Source: Bifidobacterium polysaccharolyticum (GTDB lineage Bacteria; Actinomycetota; Actinomycetes; Actinomycetales; Bifidobacteriaceae). From it: a stretch of DNA of 64,000 nt. Positions 49,783-59,228 of this stretch are shown here, one piece after another. The notes below the pieces were generated by a model. The model was not told where the DNA came from. It worked only from the letters and a program-made list of their open reading frames with translations, and did not search any database. Both the position numbers and the translations under genes were made by a program. The stretch is taken from NCBI RefSeq assembly GCF_016101585.1, contig NZ_JACFQG010000001.1, positions 248,001 through 312,000 on the forward strand, given 5' to 3'. Position 1 is the first letter of the stretch, and each line of letters opens with the position of its first letter.

Positions 49783-51156
49783 GTGACCTATCAGACAGTC
49801 AATCCTTTTAACAATCAACTGGTCAAGACCTATCCAGATGCAACCGACGAAGACCTGGAGAATGCCCTGGCCCGTGGCCATGACCTCTACAAGACCTGGC
49901 GCAAGCAAGAAGGCCCCGGAGACCGTCCCGCACAACTGCGCCAGGTCGCCAAGCTCTTCCGTCAGAATGAGGATGCCCTGGCTGCCAACCTGACCCTGGA
50001 CATGGGCAAACTGGTGGGCGAGGCTCGCGCCGAGGTAGAGCTGTGCGCAGACATCGCCGACTACTTCGCCGACCACGCCGAGGAGCTGCTGGCTCCCGTC
50101 CCCCTGGACAACCCCGCTGGCAAGGCCTACTACGTCAAGCAGGCCACCGGCATCGTGTTCATGGTCGAGCCTTGGAACTTCCCCTACTACCAGATCATGC
50201 GCGTGTTCGCCCCCAACTTCATTCTGGGCAACCCCATGATCCTCAAGCATGCCTCCAACGTGCCAGGCTCGGCTGTGGCCTTCGAGCAGACCGTAAGAGA
50301 AGCAGGAGCCCCCGAGGGCAGCCTGACCAACCTCTTCGTCAACTATGACCAGGTGGACCGTGCCATCGCCGATCCCCGCGTCTCTGGCGTGGCCCTGACC
50401 GGGTCAGAGCGCGGCGGCGCCTCCGTGGCCAAGTCGGCCGGAGCCAACCTGAAGAAATCCTCCATGGAGCTGGGCGGCAACGACGTCTTCATCGTCCTGG
50501 ATGATGCTGACTGGGATCTGCTCAAGAAGGTGGCCCCAAGTGCCAGGCTGATGAACGCCGGCCAGGTCTGCACCTCCTCCAAGCGCTTCATCGTCACGGA
50601 GAACCGTTATGACGACTTCGTCTCGCTAATCGTCGACGCCTTCTCGCACGCGGTTCTGGGCGATCCCAGTAACCCCGAAACCACGCTGGCACCCATGTGC
50701 ATGGTCTCCGCCCGCGACAACCTGGCCAAGCAGGTCGAAAGCGCTGTGGCAGGTGGAGCCAAGGTCGCCTACGGCAACAAACCCTACGATTCGCCGGGGG
50801 CCTTCTTCACCCCGACGGTTCTGACGGACATCGACCACAACAACCCTGTATACAACCAGGAGATGTTCGGCCCTGTGGCCTCCATTTACAAGGTGGCCAA
50901 CGAGGATGAGGCCATTGAACTGGCCAACGACTCCAGCTACGGCCTGGGCGGTGTGGTCTTCTCCTCGGATGCTGACCATGCGGATGCTCTGGCACGTCGC
51001 ATCGAGACCGGAATGACCTTCATCAACGGCGGATGGGTGACCATGCCTGAGCTGCCCTTCGGCGGCATCAAGAACTCTGGCTACGGCCGCGAGCTCTACA
51101 GCCTGGGCTTCGACACCTTCGCCAACGAGCATCTGATTTTCCAGCACAAGAACTGA
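49783..51156 (+). CDS. NAD(P)-dependent succinate-semialdehyde dehydrogenase family
   Basis: A 457-residue aldehyde dehydrogenase. Catalytic Glu is in MELGGND (about residue 230) and the nucleophile Cys in NAGQVCTSS (about 262). The N-terminus lacks an extension, as in the GabD1-type succinate-semialdehyde dehydrogenases of this length. The motif FMVEPWNFPYYQ differs slightly from the common GITPWNFP. The true aldehyde is not certain; a general aldehyde-detoxifying role is possible. GTG 49783 follows AAAGGAG by five bases. It has its own promoter and a terminator hairpin. Confidence 0.85.
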   Translation: MTYQTVNPFNNQLVKTYPDATDEDLENALARGHDLYKTWRKQEGPGDRPAQLRQVAKLFRQNEDALAANLTLDMGKLVGEARAEVELCADIADYFADHAEELLAPVPLDNPAGKAYYVKQATGIVFMVEPWNFPYYQIMRVFAPNFILGNPMILKHASNVPGSAVAFEQTVREAGAPEGSLTNLFVNYDQVDRAIADPRVSGVALTGSERGGASVAKSAGANLKKSSMELGGNDVFIVLDDADWDLLKKVAPSARLMNAGQVCTSSKRFIVTENRYDDFVSLIVDAFSHAVLGDPSNPETTLAPMCMVSARDNLAKQVESAVAGGAKVAYGNKPYDSPGAFFTPTVLTDIDHNNPVYNQEMFGPVASIYKVANEDEAIELANDSSYGLGGVVFSSDADHADALARRIETGMTFINGGWVTMPELPFGGIKNSGYGRELYSLGFDTFANEHLIFQHKN

Positions 51157-51184
51157 TTCGACTGCTCCGGCTTCTTGTTGAAAC

Positions 51185-51234
51185 AGCGACCGTGTCGTCA
51201 TCGTCCAAGAGCGATGGCGGCACGGTCGCTTTGC
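51185..51234 (+). terminator. Hairpin after the aldehyde dehydrogenase gene
   Basis: AGCGACCGTG (51185-51194) pairs with CACGGTCGCT (51221-51230), with an inner CATCG/CGATG pair, followed by TTGCG. A stem with a weak T-run. Confidence 0.65.
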
Positions 51235-51298
51235 GTCAGCGGCGCTGGTAGGCTCGAACCGGCAGATCAAGTACAGCAACAAATGGAGGTCGTCGGGA

Positions 51299-51664
51299 AT
51301 GCGCAAACTGGGGAGCATGGCAGACGCAGATAAGGCCGAGAACCCGGATCTCAAGCCCCCGCAGTCGTCCAAGTCATCTGGTCGAGGCCATCCCTTCGTC
51401 TCGGAGGCTCAGGAGGGTCGTCCTATCTGTGAGGGCATCATCTTTCTGGTGGTGCTGATTGCCGCGCTCGTAGCCTTCCTCGGATACACCTGGGCCGCAA
51501 CTGGACTAGTGTCCGTCGCGGCCCTGGTTTGTGGCGCTCTGCGTCTGACTCTCAAGGATCGCAGCCCTTGGAAGGTTCGATCAGTACCCTTCGATGCCTT
51601 CATCAGCATCGCTCTGGGCATCGGCCTTCTGGTCACCTACTTCAGCATTCAGCTGTTGCTGTGA
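51299..51664 (+). CDS. DUF3017 small membrane protein
   Basis: A 121-residue protein with three hydrophobic segments after a hydrophilic N-terminus of about 45 residues. The spacing of segments and the block ALRLTLKDRSPWKVRSVPFD match DUF3017, an uncharacterised actinobacterial family. ATG 51299 has GGAGG nine bases upstream; ATG 51317 is a second candidate. No function is known. It is convergent with the aquaporin gene. Confidence 0.7.
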   Translation: MRKLGSMADADKAENPDLKPPQSSKSSGRGHPFVSEAQEGRPICEGIIFLVVLIAALVAFLGYTWAATGLVSVAALVCGALRLTLKDRSPWKVRSVPFDAFISIALGIGLLVTYFSIQLLL

Positions 51665-51694
51665 CCCCTTTCAGGCTTTTCGGTCCTCGGTGGT

Positions 51695-52909
51695 TCAGTT
51701 TTCAGTGGGCTTGTTTTTGGATACCTCGTCACCGTCTTCTGTTTTGGATGCAGTGCGAAGGGGCTCTACCTGAAGATCGGGAATAGTTCCTGCATCGGCA
51801 GGGGCAACATCATCCTGGCCACTCTCAGCATGCTTGCTTGAATTGGTGTCATGGCCAGCATCGACATCGGAAAGAGCCGATACATCAACAGTCTGAGCCG
51901 TGGTGTCTGCAGGAGCGTTTTGAACCGGTGCAGGAGATGCCTGGGTCGATTGATCCTGAGTCTGGACACCGGTCGCAGCAAAGGCATCAGGTTGTGTTTG
52001 TGCTTGAGCATCTGCGCCCGCCTGTGCAACTTGCTGGGGATCAGTAGCGGTGCCCATAGCGCGCATGGCCATATTGTCGGTGACGATGTTGGTCATGATG
52101 ATGACCAACGCCACCAGAGAGGCAGCCAGCAGGGGGCAGATCCAGAAGAGCCAGAGCTGCGAGATCGGGCTGACGGCCATGTGCTTGGACTGGGCGAAGA
52201 TGGCGATGCCGGTAGACCGAGCCGGGTTCAGCCCCGAACAGGTGATGGGGTAGGTGACCAGCACGCCGACGCCGTAGGCCAGCCCGGTATAGAGGGCATG
52301 GTTGCGACGTGCGCGGCCGTCGGAGCGCAAGGTGGTGATGGCCGCAGCCACCACGATTATGCATCCGATCAGCTCAGCCACGATGGCCATGGGCGCCCCG
52401 AAGGCGATGTGTTGCTGGCCCAGGGTGGCTGCAGCAGGCGAACCACCGGAAAAACCGTTGACAGAGAACATGAGCCAGGTCCTGTCCGGCACGGACTTGC
52501 TGACCGGAATAAGGGCGACGGCGATCGCACCGGCGCCAATAGCACCGATCACCTGGGCAACGATGTAGATCAACCCATCCACCATGCTGATCTGTGAGGT
52601 GAACATGGCGGCCACGGTCACGGCGGGATTGAAGTGTCCGCCGGAGACGCCGCCCAGCATGGCCGTCACGGCCAGGTAGGTCAGGGCGGTTCCCAGGACC
52701 GGCAGCACCACACTGGGCTGGCCCATGACCAGTTGGCCGAAGCTGTAGGACAGGTAGATGACCGCGCAGATCAAGAAGGTGCCCACCAGCTCTGCGGCCG
52801 CACGAATCCAACGAACATCACGAGGCCTGATCCGCCTGCGGACGGGCTTTGCGGCAACCTGCCCGTCGGCCTGTTCGAGAACCGGCTCAGCACTTGCTTC
52901 CATAGTCAT
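51695..52909 (-). CDS. Aquaporin/MIP family channel with long hydrophilic C-terminal tail
   Basis: A 404-residue member of the major intrinsic protein family. Both pore motifs are present: GGHFNPAVT in the first half and GLNPARS in the second, with six membrane segments over about residues 30-275. The remaining 130 residues are rich in Gln, Ala, Asp and Thr and look disordered, much longer than the usual tail. Selectivity (water or glycerol) cannot be assigned; the second motif NPARS rather than NPARD leans towards water channels. ATG 52909 follows AAGGTGGGGAAC; a frame extension to 53041 is not supported. Confidence 0.88.
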   Translation of the reverse strand: MTMEASAEPVLEQADGQVAAKPVRRRIRPRDVRWIRAAAELVGTFLICAVIYLSYSFGQLVMGQPSVVLPVLGTALTYLAVTAMLGGVSGGHFNPAVTVAAMFTSQISMVDGLIYIVAQVIGAIGAGAIAVALIPVSKSVPDRTWLMFSVNGFSGGSPAAATLGQQHIAFGAPMAIVAELIGCIIVVAAAITTLRSDGRARRNHALYTGLAYGVGVLVTYPITCSGLNPARSTGIAIFAQSKHMAVSPISQLWLFWICPLLAASLVALVIIMTNIVTDNMAMRAMGTATDPQQVAQAGADAQAQTQPDAFAATGVQTQDQSTQASPAPVQNAPADTTAQTVDVSALSDVDAGHDTNSSKHAESGQDDVAPADAGTIPDLQVEPLRTASKTEDGDEVSKNKPTEN

Positions 52910-53079
52910 GTTCCCCACCTTGCAATCCCTTCGACGACAATGAACAACAACAGCTTCTAGCTTAGGGCAAGCCAACAACACTTCCCTAGTCTCCGATATA
53001 GTATGATATGACCTTTTGGCGGCTGTGGCCGTCCAGAACAATATCCGTTACATATCCATCAGGCCACGTTGGGAGAACG

Positions 53080-53853
53080 ATGCCACATCCATATACACAG
53101 GCGATCAGAGCGCACGAACAACGGGAGGAGGGCATCCGCCTCCAGAAGGTGCTGGCCCAGGCCGGATTCGGCTCTCGTCGCAAATGCGAACAGATCATCA
53201 CCCAGGGCAGGGTCGAGGTCGACGGCGAGCTGGTCACCACCTTGGGCAGCCGGGTGGATCCCTCCCGCCAGCAGATCCGCGTGGATGGATCCCGCATCCA
53301 TCTGAACGACAAGCACATCACCTTGGCCCTGAACAAGCCTCGGAAGGTCCTCTCGACCATGGACGACCCCAAGGGCCGGTTCACCCTGCGCGACATCATC
53401 GGGGACCGCTACGAGCGGGTCTTCCACATGGGCAGACTCGACTACGACTCCGAGGGCCTGATTCTCATGACCGACGACGGGGAGCTGGCCCAGCACGTCA
53501 TGCATCCGCGTTACGAGGTGGAGAAGACCTATATCGCCACACTCAGCGGCCACATCGGCGGCAACGTCTGCCGACGGCTGGTCACCCAAGGGGTGGAGCT
53601 GGACGACGGCCTCATCCGCCTGGACCACTGCGCCATCATCGACCACAACCGCGAGCACACCATCGTCAAGGTGGTCCTGCATTCGGGCAAGAACCGGATA
53701 GTGCGACGCATCTTCGGCGCCATCGGTTACCCGGTGACCCGGCTGGTGCGCACCCAGATCGGCCCCATCCGGCTGGGCGAGATCCGCCCGGGCTCCTACC
53801 GAGTGCTCTCCGCTACCGAGATCAAGGCCCTGGATAAGGAGGTCGGACTGTGA
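53080..53853 (+). CDS. rluB: Ribosomal large-subunit pseudouridine synthase, RsuA/RluB type
   Basis: A 257-residue RsuA-family enzyme that isomerises uridine in 23S rRNA. An S4 RNA-binding domain ([21 protein letters not shown]) precedes the catalytic domain with the active-site aspartate in [12 protein letters not shown] and the later KNRIVRRIF block. The rRNA target is inferred from family. ATG 53080 has TGGGAGA upstream. It overlaps the cmk-der gene (GTGA) and shares the order rluB-cmk-der known across actinobacteria. A TATGAT -10 lies near 53002. Confidence 0.92.
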   Translation: MPHPYTQAIRAHEQREEGIRLQKVLAQAGFGSRRKCEQIITQGRVEVDGELVTTLGSRVDPSRQQIRVDGSRIHLNDKHITLALNKPRKVLSTMDDPKGRFTLRDIIGDRYERVFHMGRLDYDSEGLILMTDDGELAQHVMHPRYEVEKTYIATLSGHIGGNVCRRLVTQGVELDDGLIRLDHCAIIDHNREHTIVKVVLHSGKNRIVRRIFGAIGYPVTRLVRTQIGPIRLGEIRPGSYRVLSATEIKALDKEVGL

Positions 53854-55958
53854 TCACCGTCGCCATCGATGGCCCGGCAGGCGTAGGCAAGTCCTCCACC
53901 TCGCGGGCTCTGGCCAAGCATTTCGGCCTGGCCTACCTGGACACGGGCGCCATGTACCGGGCCGTCACCCTATGGTGCATGGACCGCGGACTGGATCTGG
54001 ACGTGGACCAGCCTGACCAGGAGGCGATCACCGAGGCCGTGGCGGATTCCATCACTGGCGGCCACCTGGTCATGGGGCTCGACCCCGAACATCCCAGAGT
54101 CAGCCTGGACGACCGTGACGTGGATGAGGAGATACGCTCAACCGAGGTATCCGAACACGTCTCCATGGTCTCTTCGATTCCAGCTGTGCGACATGTCCTC
54201 ATCGCCGCTCAGCGGGCCATTATGGCCGACCAGGAGCGGGGTGTGGTGGCCGAAGGGCGAGACATCACCACAGTGGTGGCCTCGGACGCCCAGGTCCGTG
54301 TGCTGCTGACAGCCCGTGAAGAGGTCCGCCAGGCCCGTCGCAGCGGCCAGGCTCAGGCCGGGTCAGCCGGCGCCGAGGATCTGGCTGCCCGGGATGCCCG
54401 AGATTCCAAGGTCACCTCCTTCATGAGCGCCGCCGACGGGGTTACTACTGTAGACAACTCCGATCTGACCTTCGAACAAACCCTGCAGGTCCTGATTGAT
54501 TTGGTCTCCTCGGCCATGGAGGAGGACTCCTATGACGAGTACGCTCGCAATCTTGATGACTACGAACTGGATGAAGAAGACCGTGCCCTGCTGGAGGGCG
54601 GCTCTGAAAACCAGAATGACCAGGACCAAGGCCCTAAGGCCGTAGGCGTTCTGGCCGTGGTGGGAAGGCCCAACGTGGGCAAGTCCACCCTGGTCAACAG
54701 GATTCTCGGACGCCGTGCCGCTGTGGTCGAGGACACCCCTGGCGTTACCAGGGACCGGGTCAGCTACGAGGCCGAGTGGGCAGGCACCCAATTCAAGCTG
54801 GTAGATACTGGCGGCTGGGAGAGCGATGTGGAGGGCATCGAATCCGCCATCGCATCCCAAGCGCAGGTAGCCGTATCACTGGCTGATGCCGTCATTCTGG
54901 TCGTGGATGGCCAGGTGGGGCTGACCGCCAGCGACGAACGGATCGTCACCATGCTGCGGGCCGCGGGCAAGCCGGTCGTCCTGGCCGTCAACAAGCTGGA
55001 TGACCGGATGGCCGACTACACCGCATCCGAATTCTGGAAGCTGGGTCTGGGCGAACCCTATGCCATCTCCGCCATGCACGGCCGGGGGATAGGCGACCTG
55101 CTGGATGCGGCGCTGGAACAGCTCAGCAAGGCCGAAAAGACCTCGGGATTCCTCACCCCGGAGGGTCTGCGCCGGGTGGCCCTGGTCGGACGACCCAACG
55201 TGGGCAAGTCCTCCTTGCTCAACCAGCTGGCTCACGAGGAGCGGGCCGTCGTTCACGATGTGGCGGGCACCACCCGCGATCCGGTCGACGAGGTGGTACA
55301 GGTGGACGGCGAGGACTGGCTTTTCATCGACACCGCCGGCATCAAGCGCCGCCTGCACAAGATTTCTGGTGCCGAGTACTACTCCAGCCTGCGCACGCAG
55401 GCGGCCATCGAACGCTCGGAACTGGCGCTGATCCTCTTCGACGCCTCGCAGCCCATAGCCGACCAGGACTTGAAGGTCATGAGCCAGGCCGTGGATGCTG
55501 GTCGGGCCATCGTCCTGGTCTTTAACAAGTGGGATCTGCTGGACGACTTCGGTCGGCAGCGTCTTGAGCGGCTCTGGCAGACCGAGTTCGACCGGGTCAC
55601 CTGGGCCGAGCGGGTCAACCTGTCTGCGAAGACCGGCTGGCACACCAACCGGCTGGCCAGGGCCATGCGGACCGCTCTGGAATCGTGGGACAAGCGCATA
55701 CCGACCGGCAAGCTCAACTCCTTCCTAGGCAAGGTTCAGGCTGCACACCCGCATCCGCTACGGGGCGGCAAGCAGCCAAGGATTCTCTTCGCCACCCAGG
55801 CCTCCACCAGGCCACCGCGTTTCGTGATCTTCGCCACCGGCTTTCTGGAGCACGGCTACCGCCGCTATCTGGAACGCTGCCTGCGCGAGGAGTTCGGCTT
55901 CGAAGGCACCCCCATCCAGATCTCCGTGCATATCCGCGAGAAAAAGAAGCGCAAATAA
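53850..55958 (+). CDS. Fused cytidylate kinase and ribosome-assembly GTPase Der
   Basis: A 702-residue fusion. Residues 1 to about 220 are (d)CMP kinase, with P-loop [15 protein letters not shown] and [10 protein letters not shown]. An acidic linker (about 225-260) leads into Der/EngA with two GTPase domains, [10 protein letters not shown] (about 268) and [10 protein letters not shown] (about 448), each with NKxD (VNKLDD, FNKWD), then a KH-like domain. The two genes are separate in most bacteria; the fused form is a bifidobacterial and actinobacterial trait. GTG 53850 overlaps the rluB stop by four bases. Confidence 0.95.
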   Translation: MITVAIDGPAGVGKSSTSRALAKHFGLAYLDTGAMYRAVTLWCMDRGLDLDVDQPDQEAITEAVADSITGGHLVMGLDPEHPRVSLDDRDVDEEIRSTEVSEHVSMVSSIPAVRHVLIAAQRAIMADQERGVVAEGRDITTVVASDAQVRVLLTAREEVRQARRSGQAQAGSAGAEDLAARDARDSKVTSFMSAADGVTTVDNSDLTFEQTLQVLIDLVSSAMEEDSYDEYARNLDDYELDEEDRALLEGGSENQNDQDQGPKAVGVLAVVGRPNVGKSTLVNRILGRRAAVVEDTPGVTRDRVSYEAEWAGTQFKLVDTGGWESDVEGIESAIASQAQVAVSLADAVILVVDGQVGLTASDERIVTMLRAAGKPVVLAVNKLDDRMADYTASEFWKLGLGEPYAISAMHGRGIGDLLDAALEQLSKAEKTSGFLTPEGLRRVALVGRPNVGKSSLLNQLAHEERAVVHDVAGTTRDPVDEVVQVDGEDWLFIDTAGIKRRLHKISGAEYYSSLRTQAAIERSELALILFDASQPIADQDLKVMSQAVDAGRAIVLVFNKWDLLDDFGRQRLERLWQTEFDRVTWAERVNLSAKTGWHTNRLARAMRTALESWDKRIPTGKLNSFLGKVQAAHPHPLRGGKQPRILFATQASTRPPRFVIFATGFLEHGYRRYLERCLREEFGFEGTPIQISVHIREKKKRK

Positions 55959-55967
55959 GGATGGTAG

Positions 55968-56012
55968 AAGGTCCCTAGCCCGACTCTTAAGTCAGCCTAG
56001 GGGCCTTTCCAT
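55968..56012 (+). terminator. Terminator after cmk-der
   Basis: AAGGTCCCTAG (55968-55978) pairs with CTAGGGGCCTT (55997-56007) with one mismatched pair, followed by TTCC. It marks the end of the core block before the AT-richer patch. Confidence 0.75.
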
Positions 56013-56204
56013 ACCCCTGCAGATTGGGCGCAGCACATCGATCATCTCACTCCAATAGCCTCGCAATGCAAACTTGGCTGACAGTATTTGTGTCTGTCTC
56101 CCAGTTCGGGTTTTATTGATTAACCTTTGGGTCACTTAAACAAAAACTCTTGACTATTACTACCGATATTAATTCGGAGTCTGCACATTAAGTAAGGAGT
56201 AAAT

Positions 56205-56681
56205 ATGATATTTAAGAAAATGGCACACTTAACTCAGGCAAATGCAGACCAGATCGCTAGAAAATGGCACTATAGTGGCCAATACAGCTTTTATGATATG
56301 GAAAATGATCTAGAGGATCTTGAAGAGATAATCACTCCGAAGTTGCGTGGAGATAAGTATTACCAGGTTGTGGATGATCAAGATGAACTGGTTGGTTATT
56401 TTTGCTTGGAAAGGCTTTCAGAGGAAAAAGTAGAAGTTGGTTTAGGATTGAGACCGGATTTGACTGGACACGGGTTGGGATTAAATTTCGTCAAAGGAAT
56501 CGAAGAATTCATACAGAATAATTTTAATTATAGAATTATTGTTCTTTCAGTAGCCAGCTTCAATAAACGTGCAATTAAAGTTTATCAGGGCGCAGGATTT
56601 AAAATAACGGGTTCTAAAAGGCAAAAATCAAACGATGGCGTATATGAATTCCTTAATCTAAGCAAGACTATGAATCGGTAA
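56205..56681 (+). CDS. GNAT family N-acetyltransferase, AT-rich
   Basis: A 158-residue acetyltransferase. The acetyl-CoA loop region reads VGLGLRPDLTGHGLGLNF, and ASFNKRAIKVYQGAGF is the usual fourth motif. The acyl acceptor is unknown. The gene is conspicuously AT-rich with many A/T-ending codons, unlike every neighbour, which suggests recent acquisition from a low-GC donor. ATG 56205 follows AAGGAG. Upstream, TTGACT at 56150 could be a -35. It is alone, between the cmk-der terminator and a broken gene. Confidence 0.88.
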   Translation: MIFKKMAHLTQANADQIARKWHYSGQYSFYDMENDLEDLEEIITPKLRGDKYYQVVDDQDELVGYFCLERLSEEKVEVGLGLRPDLTGHGLGLNFVKGIEEFIQNNFNYRIIVLSVASFNKRAIKVYQGAGFKITGSKRQKSNDGVYEFLNLSKTMNR

Positions 56682-56817
56682 TAGGACGTACGAACTTCCC
56701 TGAGATCTAAACTGACTAAATAGCTAAACGAATTTTATAGCGTGCACGCAGAAGATCGCCTAGTGTGTAGCCGGTCATTATTGGGTTAATTAGATAATAA
56801 AGGTAATATAGAAGCTC

Positions 56818-57114
56818 TTACATCCCCAACAATCCCCGATAGAAATGCACTGCTTTCATCCTCATTTCGAGTGCATTCAACCTTGTTGCCATGAAATACA
56901 GGGTTTGTGCGGTGTCTGTTATTACAGTTTCCAGGGTGAGAGCAGATACCTGTCCAGACTGTTGCAACTTGGTTCGTGAAATGATGCTGATGATGAAGGA
57001 CCGTATTGGCGGGTGCTTGATTTGATCTAAATCAGCTTTGAGTCCTTCAACGAACTCAGGAAGTTCTTACTTGTATCCTGACCTGTCATTTACAGCCTCT
57101 TTTAGCTCACGCAT
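56818..57114 (-). pseudogene. Broken gene of unknown family with an in-frame TAA
   Basis: Read on the minus strand, ATG 57114 opens MRELKEAVNDRSGYK, then TAA (57067-57069), then 82 further codons with protein-like composition (ELPEFVEGLKADLDQI ... ending LLGM) to a stop at 56818. The second part has no start codon near its beginning and no ribosome site. It directly follows the SdpI-like gene on the same strand. I do not recognise the family; the helix-rich composition is all that can be said. Either the stop is a recent mutation or this is a decayed remnant. Confidence 0.5.
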
Positions 57115-57126
57115 TGCATACAGGAA

Positions 57127-57855
57127 CTAATGGTGGTAGATAGGTCCTCCCTGTCCGGCATACTTTCTGCCCGCGTATGACCCATAGGCAAACATGAGTA
57201 CAAGGACGATTGCCAGAGCGGTTCCACAGGTCCAGTAGAGCCTGACTCCGCCATAAGCCAGGGCAGCCAGGATCATGACCACGCCCAGAATCATGGAGAG
57301 CACCCCGCCAAATTGCTGACAACGGCGCCAAGCCTCGCGGCTGGAGTAGGCACCTGGCACTCGAAAACCGCTGATGCCGTTGGGTCTGATTTTAGGAGCA
57401 AGATTGCCGATGACTATTAGAATCAGACCGGTCAATAGCATGGCGACTTTATCGATGCCGAAATCCGTCGGCCACCAGTCCCAATGAGGATCGGCAGCGG
57501 CTATGGAGAACGTATCTATAACAGCGAAAACAATCTGCATGCCTAGCCCACCCAGCAGAAAAACGGTTAAGGTATGTCCCGCTTCATCACCACGTTTAAT
57601 CAAATATGCGCGCAGGACGAGCATGAGGATGGTCCAAATCAGCGCAATGACAAGACAGAAGCAGGGCATCCAAACCAGCTCCTGGGGAGAGCCCCAGCGA
57701 TCCACCTGGTTCTGTGCATTCCAATGAAGCGGGACCTTTTCGTTTGGCAGACGATTGACAACTAAGCAGCTTACGCCCAGCATGATCATCCCCGGCAACC
57801 ACTGAGCCACGACCAGGGTCGGGACGAACCGACCCGCTTTGCCGCCATCAGCCAT
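57127..57855 (-). CDS. SdpI-like membrane protein (DUF1648 plus SdpI domain)
   Basis: A 242-residue membrane protein with about seven hydrophobic segments. The first 60 residues contain PLHWNAQNQVDRWGS, typical of DUF1648; the second half contains IRPNGISGFRVPGAYSS followed by REAWRRCQQFGG, the SdpI hallmark. In Bacillus subtilis SdpI confers immunity to the SdpC toxin and, once bound, sequesters the repressor SdpR at the membrane. The repressor gene here is immediately upstream, in the same order as sdpRI. No SdpC-like toxin is visible in the window. ATG 57855 has AAGGAG six bases upstream, overlapping the regulator's stop. Confidence 0.82.
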   Translation of the reverse strand: MADGGKAGRFVPTLVVAQWLPGMIMLGVSCLVVNRLPNEKVPLHWNAQNQVDRWGSPQELVWMPCFCLVIALIWTILMLVLRAYLIKRGDEAGHTLTVFLLGGLGMQIVFAVIDTFSIAAADPHWDWWPTDFGIDKVAMLLTGLILIVIGNLAPKIRPNGISGFRVPGAYSSREAWRRCQQFGGVLSMILGVVMILAALAYGGVRLYWTCGTALAIVLVLMFAYGSYAGRKYAGQGGPIYHH

Positions 57856-57865
57856 GAGAATCTCC

Positions 57866-58204
57866 TTAGGACTCTGAAACCGCCGCCGAATCAGTTTCCG
57901 TGCTTGCAGTCTGCGGTACAGGCAGACTTCTCTTGTCACTGGCGCTTGTCCGCAGGCGGTAGAGCCATTGAATGGTGCTGTCCAGCACGCTCAGATTGAG
58001 TTCGTAGATGACCCTGGTGCCCTGTTTGTGGCCGACAATCAGGTCTGCTTCTTTCAATTTCCGCAGATGATAGGACAGCTTGGATGGCGTCATTCCCAGT
58101 TTTTCGGCCAGGCGTCCCGCCTCCATGCCGCCCTGCTCCAAAAGATCCAGCACACGACGACGCAGGGGATCAGCCAGAGCCGCTGTTGTTTCCTGAATAG
58201 CCAT
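57866..58204 (-). CDS. ArsR/SdpR-type winged-helix repressor
   Basis: A 112-residue regulator. The winged helix covers about residues 5-80, with LADPLRRRVLDLLEQGGMEAGRLAEKL shared between helices 1-3 and the recognition segment TPSKLSYHLRKLKEADLI. There are no metal-binding cysteines, so an SdpR-like autorepressor is more likely than a metal sensor. The last 30 residues are Ser/Thr-rich and poorly conserved. ATG 58204 follows AAAAAGGAG. The stop TAA lies within the ribosome site of the SdpI-like gene, so the two are coupled. Confidence 0.85.
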   Translation of the reverse strand: MAIQETTAALADPLRRRVLDLLEQGGMEAGRLAEKLGMTPSKLSYHLRKLKEADLIVGHKQGTRVIYELNLSVLDSTIQWLYRLRTSASDKRSLPVPQTASTETDSAAVSES

Positions 58205-58488
58205 AAGACTCCTTTTTCGATGATTTTCTCTAGTATTTGCATGCTAACATTGTTTCAACCAATATTGTATATATTATTCAACTTTTATGTGCTTTTCGCT
58301 CGCTGAGCGCAAAATAATTGTCAATCGCTGAGATTAATAGCTTGCATGGCAATATTAAACTGTTGAACATACCTACTTTTCTGAAGCCAAGGCTGATCGG
58401 GGAGAACATTGGTTCAAATCCAGTTAGCCAGACCTGATCCGAGATCATGCTACTATGAATAACTTCGGCGAATAGGAGAATTTGCGGC

Positions 58489-59163
58489 ATGGGCGGAAAT
58501 GGAATAAAAGTCAACATTGGCAAGGCCGCCATCTTCGATCTCGACGGCACGCTTCTGGATTCTATGGGAGTCTGGGAGGAAATCGACCAACGTTTCTTCG
58601 CTCGCCGCAACATCCCCTTGCCGGACGATTACGCATCTGCAGTTGCCTCCATGCAGACCGGTGCCATCGCCAGATACACCATCGACCGCTTCCACCTTGA
58701 CGAGCGCCCAGAAGATCTTGTGGAGGAGTGGAACGAGGACGCACTCCTGCTCTACGCCACAGCTGTGCAGCCCAAGCCACATGCACTCGATTACCTGCAG
58801 GTGCTAAAAGCAAGCGGTGCCGCTCTGGCTGTGGCAACCAGCCTCCCTCCGCGCCTGCGACAGGCTGCTCTGAAGCACGCTGGAATGACCGATTGTTTCG
58901 ACCAGGTCTGCAGCGTGGATGACGCCAAAAGCATCGGCAAGGAGGAGCCGGAAATCTACCTGTTGGCTTCGCGGATGCTGGGCGTACCACCTGACCACTG
59001 CACAGTGTTCGAGGATCTTCTGGTCGCCGTCGATTCGGCCAAGCGCGCTGGGATGAAGGTCTGGGCCATGTACGACCAGTCCTCGGCAAAGGAATGGGAC
59101 TCCATTCGCTCTGAGGCCGATGGCGCTATCACTGACTTCGCCCAGGCGCCTGCCATACTCTGA
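58489..59163 (+). CDS. HAD-superfamily sugar-phosphatase-like hydrolase
   Basis: A 224-residue haloacid dehalogenase family phosphohydrolase of the beta-phosphoglucomutase-like subgroup. Motif I is [10 protein letters not shown] with Asp17 and Asp19; motif II is in VATSLPPR; motif IV is [16 protein letters not shown] with the acidic pair. The lysine of motif III is in the GKEEPEIYL segment. The helical cap lies between residues 20 and 95. The substrate is unknown. ATG 58489 has AGGAG about 16 bases upstream and a weak site closer. It stands alone, 66 bases before the HhH-GPD gene on the same strand. Confidence 0.85.
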   Translation: MGGNGIKVNIGKAAIFDLDGTLLDSMGVWEEIDQRFFARRNIPLPDDYASAVASMQTGAIARYTIDRFHLDERPEDLVEEWNEDALLLYATAVQPKPHALDYLQVLKASGAALAVATSLPPRLRQAALKHAGMTDCFDQVCSVDDAKSIGKEEPEIYLLASRMLGVPPDHCTVFEDLLVAVDSAKRAGMKVWAMYDQSSAKEWDSIRSEADGAITDFAQAPAIL

Positions 59164-59228
59164 CTCGCTCCGCACCGGCTGGAGCCGGCTGTTACCATGA
59201 AAAGCGTCAAGCATTTGGTGGAGGCATT

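Noticed and set aside
57866-58204. Metal-sensing ArsR/SmtB regulator
   Set aside because: No cysteine or histidine cluster for metal is present; context and sequence fit an SdpR-type repressor better.
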